A stretch of DNA of 64,000 bases from Bryum argenteum (taxonomy: Eukaryota; Streptophyta; Bryopsida; Bryales; Bryaceae): NCBI GenBank assembly GCA_037043015.1, contig CM073324.1, positions 6,469,013-6,533,012 on the forward strand, written 5' to 3'. Of this stretch, positions 55,902 through 64,000 are shown in pieces. Every line of letters begins with the position of its first letter. The first letter of the stretch is position 1. A program made the position numbers and the translations under genes. The notes under the pieces were generated by a model, which searched no databases, was not told the origin of the DNA, and was given only the letters and a program-made list of their open reading frames with translations.

Positions 55902-56849
55902 TCATTCTGTTTGCACATGTGAATATATGTGTATATATATATGGTGAACGATTGGAATGTATAAAATCACAATGATTGAATAGAGTCTCAATCGTGCTTT
56001 CGAGTCGCAATATTCTAAATCATCTACGGATGTGTCATCTTGGCTAATGCGATCTAATGCGATGGCAACCACCTCTGGGGCTACTTCCACTGCACCAACG
56101 AGAATAGGTGTTCGTGGTAAGACATCCGAATCTAGGCTCGTAGATTCGAGTCCGGAAAAATCACATGCTCTACCCAATGATATGCATTGAACTTCATCGG
56201 AGATGTGATGCTTGGAGAAGGACCGAGCTCCTCTCGGTTCTCTCCATGAAGACAACTTCCCATCACGCTTGGCCATGTCGATGCAAAAAACCTGCATTTC
56301 GATGTGGAGTGGGAAGGCAAATGATTGTGCAGAGTATGGGATCAGCCTCTCAAAGTTTACGGTGGTGAAACCGTAATCATCGCGCTTCATTGTAGCGCCA
56401 TCTCCTCTCATATTTGCAATCACCCAATTGCAATATAGGACCACGACCTCAAATCGTCCATAGTTCACTAATAGAATTTCCTCCACCCACCCCACATACT
56501 CCAACTCTGCTGCCCGAAGATTTGTATCCTTTCTACCCGCGCGACAAAGTTGACGAAAGGTTGCGGCTACTCCCGAGTCCGCGGTTGTCAAATGCGCCTC
56601 TGCACTCCTTACACGTATGTGGTTCCCAAATGCATACATGGATCGATACGACTTCGCATACTCTGATGGAGGTAGCATCAAGGCCAGTACATCGGTAGGG
56701 ACCTCCTCGTCTCCATCTTCTACAGCTCGTATCACAGCCGTTGGAAACCAGACATGGAACTCTTCATCACACATCTCTGAAGGGTAGGCTACCCTAGCCT
56801 TTTGCTTTTTGCGCCTATACTTGTGACGCTCTGCCTCACGGCGTGCCAT
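55902..56849 (-). CDS. CACTA transposase C-terminal region (DUF4216)
   Basis: 315 codons. It begins ARREAERHKYRRKKQKARVA, consistent with the linker before DUF4216. The domain is visible in ELEYVGWVEEILLVNYGRFE, VVVLYCNWV, MKRDDYGFTTVNFERL and MEMQVFCIDM-like text. The final 20 residues after about 55985 are hydrophobic low-complexity and probably not part of the protein. It is expected to be joined by splicing to the upstream parts. No independent function is known for DUF4216 outside these transposases. Confidence 0.82.
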   Translation of the reverse strand: MARREAERHKYRRKKQKARVAYPSEMCDEEFHVWFPTAVIRAVEDGDEEVPTDVLALMLPPSEYAKSYRSMYAFGNHIRVRSAEAHLTTADSGVAATFRQLCRAGRKDTNLRAAELEYVGWVEEILLVNYGRFEVVVLYCNWVIANMRGDGATMKRDDYGFTTVNFERLIPYSAQSFAFPLHIEMQVFCIDMAKRDGKLSSWREPRGARSFSKHHISDEVQCISLGRACDFSGLESTSLDSDVLPRTPILVGAVEVAPEVVAIALDRISQDDTSVDDLEYCDSKARLRLYSIIVILYIPIVHHIYIHIYSHVQTE

Positions 56850-57246
56850 GTCATCTTCGTGTCGCCTGAAAAATAGAAGAGTTCTATATGGTCAATGGCA
56901 CCTTCTAGAAAATTCTGTTAGAGTAGAATGTAATTTATAGCCACATGTGGAGGCTTGTTGCAACAACTACATCACTGAGTATAGTCGCTTCCATCACTCT
57001 CGGCAATCACTTATGTTACCAGAAGCAAACGCCAACATATATGGGGTTGCCACTGACATCACAAGGGGCAGTCGCTAACATCACTGAAGGTAGTCATGAT
57101 AATCATCAATATCAGTGGATACAATTACGGCCGAGTGTAGTCGGAGTCATAATCCACGTGAGCCTTTTTGCGTGTAGACTCACTGCGCCAATCTTCCAAT
57201 GGTCTTTGCATTAGTCACCACAAACTCGTGAATCCATCCTCGAAGG

Positions 57247-58061
57247 TCACGTGAGGTCGGCGTGGACGCTCGTTGCCTTCAAGGATCTCGTCGTACATGG
57301 ACGGGTCTTCTTTATCATCCCACACTCTTCGTGTAGTAGTCGTATACTCTTGCATATACTCGGTGCAAAATCCGAGTGCTCAGACTCTGGCGTAGCCTTG
57401 ACCATCTTTGCCTTCCTGGTTGACATCGATTTCGAACGTAGCCTTTGAGAGTCTTCAAGTACCTCTCTATAGGGTACATCCATCGAGTATGCACGGGTCC
57501 ACATATTTCAACTTCCTTCACAAGGTGGATAACCAAGTGGCTCATAATGTCAAAGAATGACGGCGGGAACTCCTTCTCCAACATGCATAATGCGATGGCC
57601 GCTTCGCATCTCATATCTTCTATTGCCGAGGGATCAATGGACTTTGCACATATCCGCCGAAATACCCGGCTCAGCATTATTATTGTCGTACGGACTTCCT
57701 TAGTCATTGTAGTGCGCACACATAGTGGCAACACTTGCTGAAGAAGAACATGGTAGTCATGTGATTTAAGGCCTTTGATTTGTCCGTCTATGCTGACCCG
57801 CTTCTTTAGCTGCCCGACGTATTGAGTAGGGGTTCGCAAGGAGCGAACTTGGTCTATAAAGACTTGTCGCTCTTCTTTCGTAAGAACGTATGATGAACGA
57901 GGTAACATAACCCTACCATGTTTTTTACCGCGTGGGGCCAAAGATGTTTGCGTATCCCCGCTTCCTTCATATCGAGGCGGGTCAGCAAGGGTATCTTTCT
58001 CTCCAAATATGGTCTTCATGATATTCTCCGCAATGTTTTTTTCACAATGCATGACATCCAA
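57247..58061 (-). CDS. CACTA transposase DUF4218 region
   Basis: It starts MDVMHCEKNIAENIMKTIFG, the family hallmark linking the TNP2 core to DUF4218. It continues LKSHDYHVLLQQVLPLCVRT, MCEAAIALCMLEKEFPPSFF-like text, DIMSHLVIHLVKEVEICGPV and RWMYPIERYLKTLKGYVRN. A frame change at about 57420 lets the 57504-57247 frame carry the last part. A roughly 250-bp intron-like gap separates it from the TNP2 core. Confidence 0.87.
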
Positions 58062-58324
58062 CGTGTGTCGAATTAGCGAGATCTGTCACTGGTGACTCCG
58101 GCCATCCACAAATTAGATTCCATATAGTACATTATCACTATGTATAGTCACATTCCTCATCATATGACCGCATATGGACATGCTACCCATAAAATCACTA
58201 CGTGCATCAAAGTCACACTACAACATCTGCGTTAGATACACGTACTTTCCAAAGACGGAAGGTGAAAGAGACATGTCCTTCTCTTCACTCCGTGCTCATG
58301 TATTGGGTCCGCGTCCGTCCTCTT

Positions 58325-59461
58325 TCATTTGCACGATTTGTTTGCCGTCCATTGTTGTCGCTCATTTGCAAATTGCAAGTGCTCTCCACCACTCATCCTT
58401 CGTGGAGGAGGTCTCATGTTTGGTTGGCCATCAAAATTGACCCTTTGTCGCCTCCATTGGTGCTCCATTGGCAAATATCGTCTATGGCCAAGGTAGACAT
58501 TCTTCTTGAGCGCTTTTGAGCGCGCGTTACTATGTTGGGTCCACGAGACGGGACATGCCTTATGTCCTTTTGTGACTTGGCCAGAAATCAGTCCATATGC
58601 CGGAAAGTCGTTCACCGTCCACAACAACATACCTCGAAGCTTGAATGTATTGTCACCAGTTTTTTGTTGTGATCCATCTACGCAATCGGTCCCTTCCCAT
58701 AGCTCCTGTAGCTCCTCAATTAATGGTGCTAGATATACATCCACGTTTTTATCTGTCACACTTTCTTTTCCGGGTATAAGTAACGTAAGCATCAGAAAGA
58801 AGTTTTTGGTCACTAGCCAAAGGGGAAGATTGTAGTTTAGCATGACGACAGGCCATGTTGAGTGGCTAAGGCTTTGGTTTCGAAACGGGTTCACACCATC
58901 TAGTGCCAAGCCTAGCCTAACATTCCGTTCTTCGTTTGCAAACTCCGGCCATCTATTATTCACGTGGTTCCATGCCTTTGAGTCAACCACGGATCTCATC
59001 ACCTTGTCCTTGCTTTTTCCGCCTGTGTGCCACTTCATGAGCTCCGCCAACCGCGGGCAACTGTACATTCTTCGCAAACGAGGAATCAATGGAAAGTGTC
59101 TCAATACTTTGACAGGTATTGTTTTGGAGTTGTCAGCATACCGGGATTTGTGGCAAACTGGGCACTCTGTTGCATCCTCCAAATCTTTCCGAAATAAACA
59201 ACACCCGTCTCTACAAGCATGTATAGAGTCGTAGGACAATCCCAACTTCATCAACAAACACTTTGCCGCGTAAAATGTATTTGGGAGAGTGTTGCCTTTG
59301 GGCAATATTGTCTCCTGCAATAACTTCAACAACTCGTCCACAAAGTTGTTTGGTACACCAAATGTGCTGCAACAAACAAGTAGCATGAGCGTGGAGGTCA
59401 GACGGTTGGAAGAGCTCCCTACATAAAGTGGAGTCTTTGCTTCGCGTAGTAGGGCCTCCAC
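58325..59461 (-). CDS. CACTA TNP2-like transposase core
   Basis: 378 codons. Family blocks are AKTPLYVGSSS, LPNTFYAAKCLLMKLGLSYD, IHACRDGCCLFRKDLEDATE, CPVCHKSRY, LRRMYSCPRLAELMKWHTGG, NVRLGLALDGVNPFRNQSLS (with the conserved Asp-Gly), STWPVVMLNYNLPLWLVTKN, MLTLLIPGKESV, LRGMLLWTVNDFPAYGLISG and KGHKACPVS. This is the Transposase_21 catalytic region that cuts the element ends. The frame is open throughout. The piece before it (59461-59870) is shifted at about 59570. Confidence 0.92.
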   Translation of the reverse strand: MEALLREAKTPLYVGSSSNRLTSTLMLLVCCSTFGVPNNFVDELLKLLQETILPKGNTLPNTFYAAKCLLMKLGLSYDSIHACRDGCCLFRKDLEDATECPVCHKSRYADNSKTIPVKVLRHFPLIPRLRRMYSCPRLAELMKWHTGGKSKDKVMRSVVDSKAWNHVNNRWPEFANEERNVRLGLALDGVNPFRNQSLSHSTWPVVMLNYNLPLWLVTKNFFLMLTLLIPGKESVTDKNVDVYLAPLIEELQELWEGTDCVDGSQQKTGDNTFKLRGMLLWTVNDFPAYGLISGQVTKGHKACPVSWTQHSNARSKALKKNVYLGHRRYLPMEHQWRRQRVNFDGQPNMRPPPRRMSGGEHLQFANERQQWTANKSCK

Positions 59462-59557
59462 AAAGAATACCCGCTAGCGTCGTTGATGTTCGTGGTTGTC
59501 CCTCTTAATTCCATAGGGTCGTTGTTTTCCTGTGCATCGTCATCGCTACCTTCGTTG

Positions 59558-59870
59558 TCACTTCATCGGGAAGCCATCGCCGGGACAATGCGAAGCTTCA
59601 ACGAACGCAACATCAACTCCGTCGTGATGAGAAGGGTTGGTGTCGCTCTCCATTAAGTTGATATTGTCATACTTGTTGAAGCAATCGGCCACCATGCGCA
59701 AAACATCTACTTCTCCAACTTCGTTTGCTATCCAATGTATGATTAGACACAGAGTCGTTGTCTTGATATTCCGCTCTATATTTTGGACCAAATTCAAGGG
59801 GCTGACCGATCCTCAAACCCATCCACGCGCATGACAAGTGTATCCATGTTGTTAAGTGTTGTTCACGCAA
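59558..59870 (-). pseudogene. CACTA transposase linker segment
   Basis: Two overlapping frames (59870-59667 and 59797-59558) between the SET ORF and the TNP2 core. The second contains EVGEVDVLRMVADCFNKYDN and MESDTNPSHHDGVDVAFVEA, acidic text like the region that usually precedes the TNP2 core. It needs a frame change to connect on either side. Confidence 0.5.
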
Positions 59871-60076
59871 GGAAAGTACTCATTGAATGCGTGGTGTGCA
59901 AAATATGACTAACGATGAATCGATTAATCACATTACAATAGGGAATAGTGATTTGTCTATAGTCATCTTCAAAAAAATTGACTAATATACTGGTCATACT
60001 ATAAGTAATATACTAGTCATGGACATACAACGATTATAATTACGCTGTTCAAGCCTCAACTAGTCTTTCATTACAT

Positions 60077-60661
60077 TTACTCGTTTGCCAATGTTGCCTT
60101 CTTTGCGGGGAGTAATGTGCGTAGAGTTCTTCTCTCCGCCTTGATGTCCCTTGTTGCTATGGTAATCACATATCCCCATTCCAAAGTGTTCCACGGTTTA
60201 GGAAACATGCGATACTCCCACACAACATTCCCTATCTCACTGCGCCCGATGGAACTATTAATGAATCCAGCTACATTCCCTTTCAGTACATCTCCGTCAA
60301 TGTACAAGTCGGACTCCGCACGCATCACGTACGACTTCATCCGAGGATGTGCCTTGCTCAATGTTTTGTATTCCACGGAGGTGTATTGTGGTCCGACGAA
60401 AGGAAGCAGTTCCTCACCCTCTTTGGCAGGTTGCATTGCAAAAGCACCCCAACCCATGAAGCCAAATTTGGACACCTTCACTTCCCAATCTCTTTTCCAA
60501 TATGAGAATCGTGTTAGCTTTGGAATGGGTCCGTCGCACCATTGTCCGTCGTACACATTTGAACGCCAATTCTGAAAACGACTGGATCTTGCGGATGTAG
60601 ACGTGGATATGGCGCGATCGGAGGACTCTTTTTGACTTAAGAATGTTCTCAGTGATTTCAA
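60077..60661 (-). CDS. SET-domain protein within the CACTA element
   Basis: 194 codons. SET landmarks in order: GFMGWGAFA (GxG at residues 70-72), EGEELLPFVG (81-90), LYIDG (119-123), GNVAGFINSSIG (128-139) in the place of the usual FINHSC, NVVWEY (145-150), VITIATRDI (165-173). After that this frame is nonsense, but the next frame reads EELYAHYS, the expected C-terminal SET block with its catalytic Tyr. So there is one single-base shift at about 60137. SET enzymes transfer methyl groups from S-adenosylmethionine to lysines, mostly on histones. Asn of FIN is kept but the His is Ser, so activity is uncertain. There are no pre-SET or post-SET cysteine clusters. It lies on the same strand between two transposase parts, so it may be a captured exon or a fused domain. 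Confidence 0.78.
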   Translation of the reverse strand: MKSLRTFLSQKESSDRAISTSTSARSSRFQNWRSNVYDGQWCDGPIPKLTRFSYWKRDWEVKVSKFGFMGWGAFAMQPAKEGEELLPFVGPQYTSVEYKTLSKAHPRMKSYVMRAESDLYIDGDVLKGNVAGFINSSIGRSEIGNVVWEYRMFPKPWNTLEWGYVITIATRDIKAERRTLRTLLPAKKATLANE

Positions 60662-60754
60662 ACATGCTGATCTGACAATGGGTCGCCACCGAGCCTACAT
60701 AATTTGGGTACACAAACGTTTAAAGTCTACAACTGTACATAGAACCACATCGCT

Positions 60755-61012
60755 TTAATTTAGAATGACTCGTTGGTTGCAATCACTTACCAAGATCGAT
60801 CTTTGTAAAAACGGGTCCCTTTTTCGATTACGAAGATGCTTCCGAATTGTGGCTCGATCAAGAACTTTCCCTCCCGCACATTCAGTGCATGGACATGGGT
60901 ATTTCGTTAATCGCAAGGTATCCGCTTGAATCTCTTCCTCTTGCCATAATTGTAGATGCTTTAAGTGTTGGAGCTCCCCTTCTTTCATTGTCTGCAAGGA
61001 ACCAAAACACAT
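60755..61012 (-). CDS. CACTA transposase-associated N-terminal domain
   Basis: It contains RLTKYPCPCTECAGGKVLDR followed by ATIRKHLRNRKRDPF, the cysteine-containing N-terminal domain found at the start of plant TNP2 transposases. Upstream text (LQTMKEGELQHLKHLQLW) may be non-coding. The frame runs past the domain to a stop at 60755. It probably splices onwards, either to the SET segment or directly to the TNP2 core. Confidence 0.8.
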   Translation of the reverse strand: MCFGSLQTMKEGELQHLKHLQLWQEEEIQADTLRLTKYPCPCTECAGGKVLDRATIRKHLRNRKRDPFLQRSILVSDCNQRVILN

Positions 61013-62156
61013 GTTCGGGGGACAAGGAGCTCTTTGAGGCTATGACAATACAATTACGCACCACATTGCATGCCACATGAGATCTCGAGATCTCGCATAC
61101 CTTTGTGCAACAAAAAATATCACTGGACTTAGAAAGTCATGTAAGAGAAAAACGACCATATTTATTACAAGCGATAGTGATGCAAATGACATGAGGGTGT
61201 TATATGACTTCCAAATACCACATACGTGATCGTAGTTGTCATAAAACTTAGAGAATCTATAACCAAGATTCGAACCATCTTTGACCATGTAATTAGCTTT
61301 TTTGAACTATATTGTAAATCCTCTACTTTATTAGATATACTTGTACAACAATATGACTAATGCTTCTTATTTTTCTATATAAGGCACCCTTGTTACTTCT
61401 ACAAATTGACTCTAGCCTTAACAACAAAATTAATACAAATCCCATACAAGAATGGAGAACTTCGATCTCTCATACAAATTCCAACCCTTGAATTTTTTTA
61501 TTAACTATTGTCACGTGCTAGTACTTTCATTGAAATTTTGACCTATATGAGAGGCTGGTCTATCTAAGTTGAAAACACCCGTTTCGGACAAGGCTCTCCA
61601 CACCTTACTATGTTTCAAACTCACTTACTATGTTTCAAACTCACGGATCACAATAAACTCTAAAATCCCCTATGACATTTGCTTTCACTAAGTATGACCT
61701 CGCATGTTGCGCTTCATCAGAGGTTGCCATCAAATAGTACAAGTACATAGTGGAAAGTAGTTTTGACAACAAAAAGCAATTTTTAACCTTTATTTCACAT
61801 GAGGATGAGAGAATTGGGAAGGGATACATGACATGAAAAATACATTAGGTCGAGCAAGTGGTAAGTTACTACAATGCATAACAAAATCTTGTACATGGGA
61901 GGAATAACATGGGTGATAACTCAAGTTTGTAACCAAATAAATGTGAATGACAGAGCACATGTAACAAAATACAAGCAAATGATCAAGGCGTGAACATGCC
62001 TAACTAGAGCCTCAGAACCATGTGCTAGTCGGCAGAGTCCGGTCAACTTCGGTTGACAAGGGCGACGTGGCACACACAGGAACCCTAGCTCACAGGAACA
62101 ACCTTTCTCGAGTGCAATCGTGCGTTTCTCACGGGCGATGATTGTGACCAGGCTTG
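61013..62156. other. Intergenic stretch, no gene recognised
   Basis: AT-rich with short ORFs only. ACTATGTTTCAAACTCAC occurs twice in tandem at about 61608-61642. From 62000 the composition rises towards the candidate gene start at 62157. Confidence 0.5.
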
Positions 62157-62290
62157 ATGGCGTCTGATGAATCTAATTACGAGAAGCTTAGAAACGACAG
62201 GATTGCCAAAAACAAGGAGGTGATGCGTGGTTTAGGCTTGCCTGTGTCTCCACGTGCAACGACGGGCTTCAAGAAACCCCAAGACAAGAG
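62157..62290 (+). CDS. Candidate first exon of an unidentified gene
   Basis: ATG at 62157 opens MASDESNYEKLRNDRIAKNK, then EVMRGLGLPVSPRATTGFKK and PQDKR, ending at a good GTGAGT donor at 62291. The YEKLR..RI..NKEVM..LGL pattern recalls a helix seen near the start of several plant nuclear proteins (for example some B3-domain proteins), but that is too little to name the gene. No second exon could be joined with confidence. Confidence 0.4.
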
Positions 62291-62654
62291 GTGAGTGAAA
62301 TTTCTGCGCCTCTTGCTTGCCTCTTGATTCCACTCCGAAGTAGAGCTTCGAATGTAAGGGCAAAGTGCTGCTTTGCGTGAGCACTGCTACTGAGCCACTC
62401 CGCGGGAACTCGGGCGCCCTCCTCTTCGAGGCTGCATTCAGCTCCTCAGCTCCTCCTGGCCGGCCTGTCGCCCCAGACCGGAACTTTGCTGCTGCTTCGG
62501 GAAGAAGTGATCTCCTCGTCTCGTGCTCCTCACCGACGCATTCAAGCGCTCTCCTCACCTCCTCACCGACGGTAGTGCCCTCCTCACAGTTCATTATTTA
62601 GGTTGCCCTTCATGCATCAATTAGGGTTTCAAGCATTGATTACCATTTAGGGTT

Positions 62655-63490
62655 TTGTCCACCGATAGTCGCAGATGCCTTGGGCGTCCTCCTCCTCTTC
62701 GACGCATTTAAGCAAGAGCTTCGAAACGCTCAGAAGGACGAAGTAGCAACTAGATTCGGTGCTCGATCGATTGGACTGTCTCGGGATTCTTACGGAATAT
62801 AGTGTGGGGACAAAGAGTCACCTGTTCGGGAAGAAGTCACTGCTTGATCTTCACGGTGATCCTGGTAATGATCACGAACTCATGCAATCGATCTCCAGCC
62901 ATGTCTGTTCTGGCAACTCATACGTGCAGCGGTGCAGGCACTGCCAGAGCTCCTCTCGGTAAAAGTTTGTCTGTGACCGTTGTCTGTCTCTGCTGTCAAT
63001 GACTAGCTTTCCGGCATTGAAGGTTTTGCTAATGAAGATGGCACAACTAGATTCGGTCCACCGATAGTCGCAGATGCCTCGGGCGTCCTCCTCCTCTTCG
63101 ACGCATTTAAGCAAGAGCTCTGAAACGAGCTCCAAAACACTCAGAAGGACGAAGTAGCAACTAGATTCGGGGACAAAGATTCACCTGTTCGGGAAGAGGT
63201 CACTGCTTGATCTTCACGGTGATCCTGGTAATGATCACAAAATTTGTCTGTGACCGTTGTCTGTCTGTGCTGTCAATGACTAGCTTCCGGCCTTGAAGGT
63301 TTTGCTAATTGAGTGCTCATTTGCGGCTGAGTGGCATGATGTTGTCGATGATTGATGCAAGTTTTAGACTTTTTTTCCCGAAGTGATGTAAATTGCTGAT
63401 GAAGATGGCACAACTAGATTCGGTCCACCGATAGTCGCAGATGCCTCGACCGTCCTCCTCCTCTTCGACGCATTTTGGCGAATACATGAG
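62655..63490. repeat. Imperfect tandem triplication, units of about 365-400 bp
   Basis: Units start at about 62655, 63056 and 63421, each opening GTCCACCGATAGTCGCAGAT followed by GCCTCGGGCGTCCTCCTCCT-like text. Copies 1 and 2 also share GACGAAGTAGCAACTAGATT, CTGCTTGATCTTCACGGTGA, GTGACCGTTGTCTGTCT and GGTTTTGCTAAT. Copy 3 is truncated. Internal gains and losses differ between units. It lies between two candidate exons and so may be intronic. Confidence 0.88.
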
Positions 63491-63630
63491 CTCCGAATGG
63501 ATAATCGGTACTACTGTACCGACAAGTGACTTGTAGGCAAGATTCAAATGCGATGTGATGAAACCCACTTGTGCAGACTCCGTTCGTTGCTCTTGTGACA
63601 CAGCCACGCGGCGTTACAACAGACCCACGG

Positions 63631-63660
63631 TACTTAAGTACTTAACTTAAGTACTTAAGT
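63631..63660. repeat. Palindrome of ACTTAAGT units
   Basis: TACTTAAGTACTTAACTTAA followed by GTACTTAAGT is a near-perfect inverted repeat built from CTTAAGTA units. Its role is unknown. Confidence 0.75.
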
Positions 63661-63726
63661 TTCCGCATAACTTCATCATTTCCTGGCAATAAAGATCTGT
63701 GAGCGAATACATGAGCTCCGAAATAA

Positions 63727-63879
63727 GCTGTGAAACGAGTTCGTATTGCTGTGCAAAGTCTGAAGAGCTTGGCTCATTGTCTGGAGGGCCGAGACGCGAT
63801 ACGTGAGCATTCGTTTAGGATTGTGCGTGTGCTGGAGTCGTTGTTGGGTGTTTCGGAAGCTGCCACTGAGATTCGCCTG
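63727..63879 (+). CDS. Candidate internal exon with helical-repeat-like sequence
   Basis: The reading VRIAVQSLKSLAHCLEGRDA, then IREHSFRIVRVLESLLGVSE, ATEIRL ends exactly at a GTGAGT donor (63880). The amphipathic leucine pattern resembles one armadillo or HEAT repeat. The acceptor is not clear; an in-frame stop lies at 63724. It could be part of the gene opening at 62157 and continuing beyond the window. Confidence 0.4.
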
Positions 63880-64000
63880 GTGAGTCCCCTCCCCTAGAAT
63901 AGTATCAATTGTAAGTTGTTACGAGAAGGGACGCAAGCATCTCTTCGGTTGACCAGGGCGACATACGCGTGGGACGTTACCCGAGCAAGGGTCCGGAGCG

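Larger units (their letters stand above)
55902..61012 (-). mobile_element. CACTA (En/Spm) transposon coding region with SET ORF
   Basis: On the minus strand the order is: N-terminal transposase-associated domain (61012-60755), SET-domain ORF (60661-60077), linker (about 59870-59560), TNP2 core (59461-58325), DUF4218 (58061-57247), DUF4216 (56849-55902). Apart from the SET piece this is the standard plant CACTA transposase gene. Large gaps between parts look like introns. The terminal CACTA inverted repeats were not identified, so the limits are those of the coding parts only. Frame changes suggest decay, assembly error or unrecognised introns. Confidence 0.88.

Noticed and set aside
58205..58225. 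CACTACAACA as a possible CACTA terminus
   Set aside because: It lies in a probable intron between DUF4218 and the TNP2 core, inside the element, so it cannot be its end.

Overview
The window is nuclear DNA of a land plant. The evidence is two intact intron-containing plant genes, a ureide permease and a plastid-type 4-alpha-glucanotransferase, set among plant transposon lineages (chromovirus, Tat-like and other Ty3, Copia, hAT, PIF/Harbinger and CACTA elements). Introns of about 75-140 bp in both genes, balanced codon use and the TE mix make a lycophyte such as Selaginella my best guess, but nothing here proves the species.

Layout. 1-6013: 3' half of a Ty3 chromovirus (protease end, RT, RNase H, integrase, chromodomain, 3' LTR), with two nested MITE-like insertions splitting the chromodomain from pol. 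6014-7719: a broken hAT transposase that the chromovirus landed in. 7720-12360: no recognisable gene. 13035-14386: minus-strand pseudogene of a CDKD (CDK7-like) kinase. 14447-32540: a stack of nested LTR elements. An inverted chromovirus LTR is split by a 2.2 kb solo LTR. A Tat-like element with a tRNA-Asp primer site is inserted at its end. Inside that lies a 12.8 kb Ty3 element with 3.4 kb LTRs that themselves carry a long ORF. A second copy of part of the CDKD pseudogene (32541-32815) closes the stack. 33175-37695: a PIF/Harbinger element with both ORFs and a solo LTR in its transposase. About 38990-43149: degraded Copia. 43150-44773: a short LTR element that carries only gag.

47287-51833 is the functional island. 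The seven-exon ureide permease (+) and the glucanotransferase (-) converge, with about 250 bp between their stop codons. The glucanotransferase has a lysine-rich LEA-like tail and two in-frame, stop-free introns. 52.1-55.9 kb holds a short tandem array, a SINE and an unidentified ORF. 55.9-61.0 kb is a minus-strand CACTA element with TNP2, DUF4218 and DUF4216 regions. It also carries a SET-domain ORF between its N-terminal domain and the TNP2 core, the most unusual item in the window. 62.1-64.0 kb holds two candidate host exons flanking an imperfect tandem triplication.

The only genes likely to act in host metabolism are the permease (ureide or related nitrogen-compound transport) and the glucanotransferase (maltotriose recycling in plastid starch breakdown). 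Nothing in the sequence links their functions. The rest is TE biology, mostly decayed. Many single-base indels between the two 3.4 kb LTRs suggest that some frameshifts could be assembly errors.
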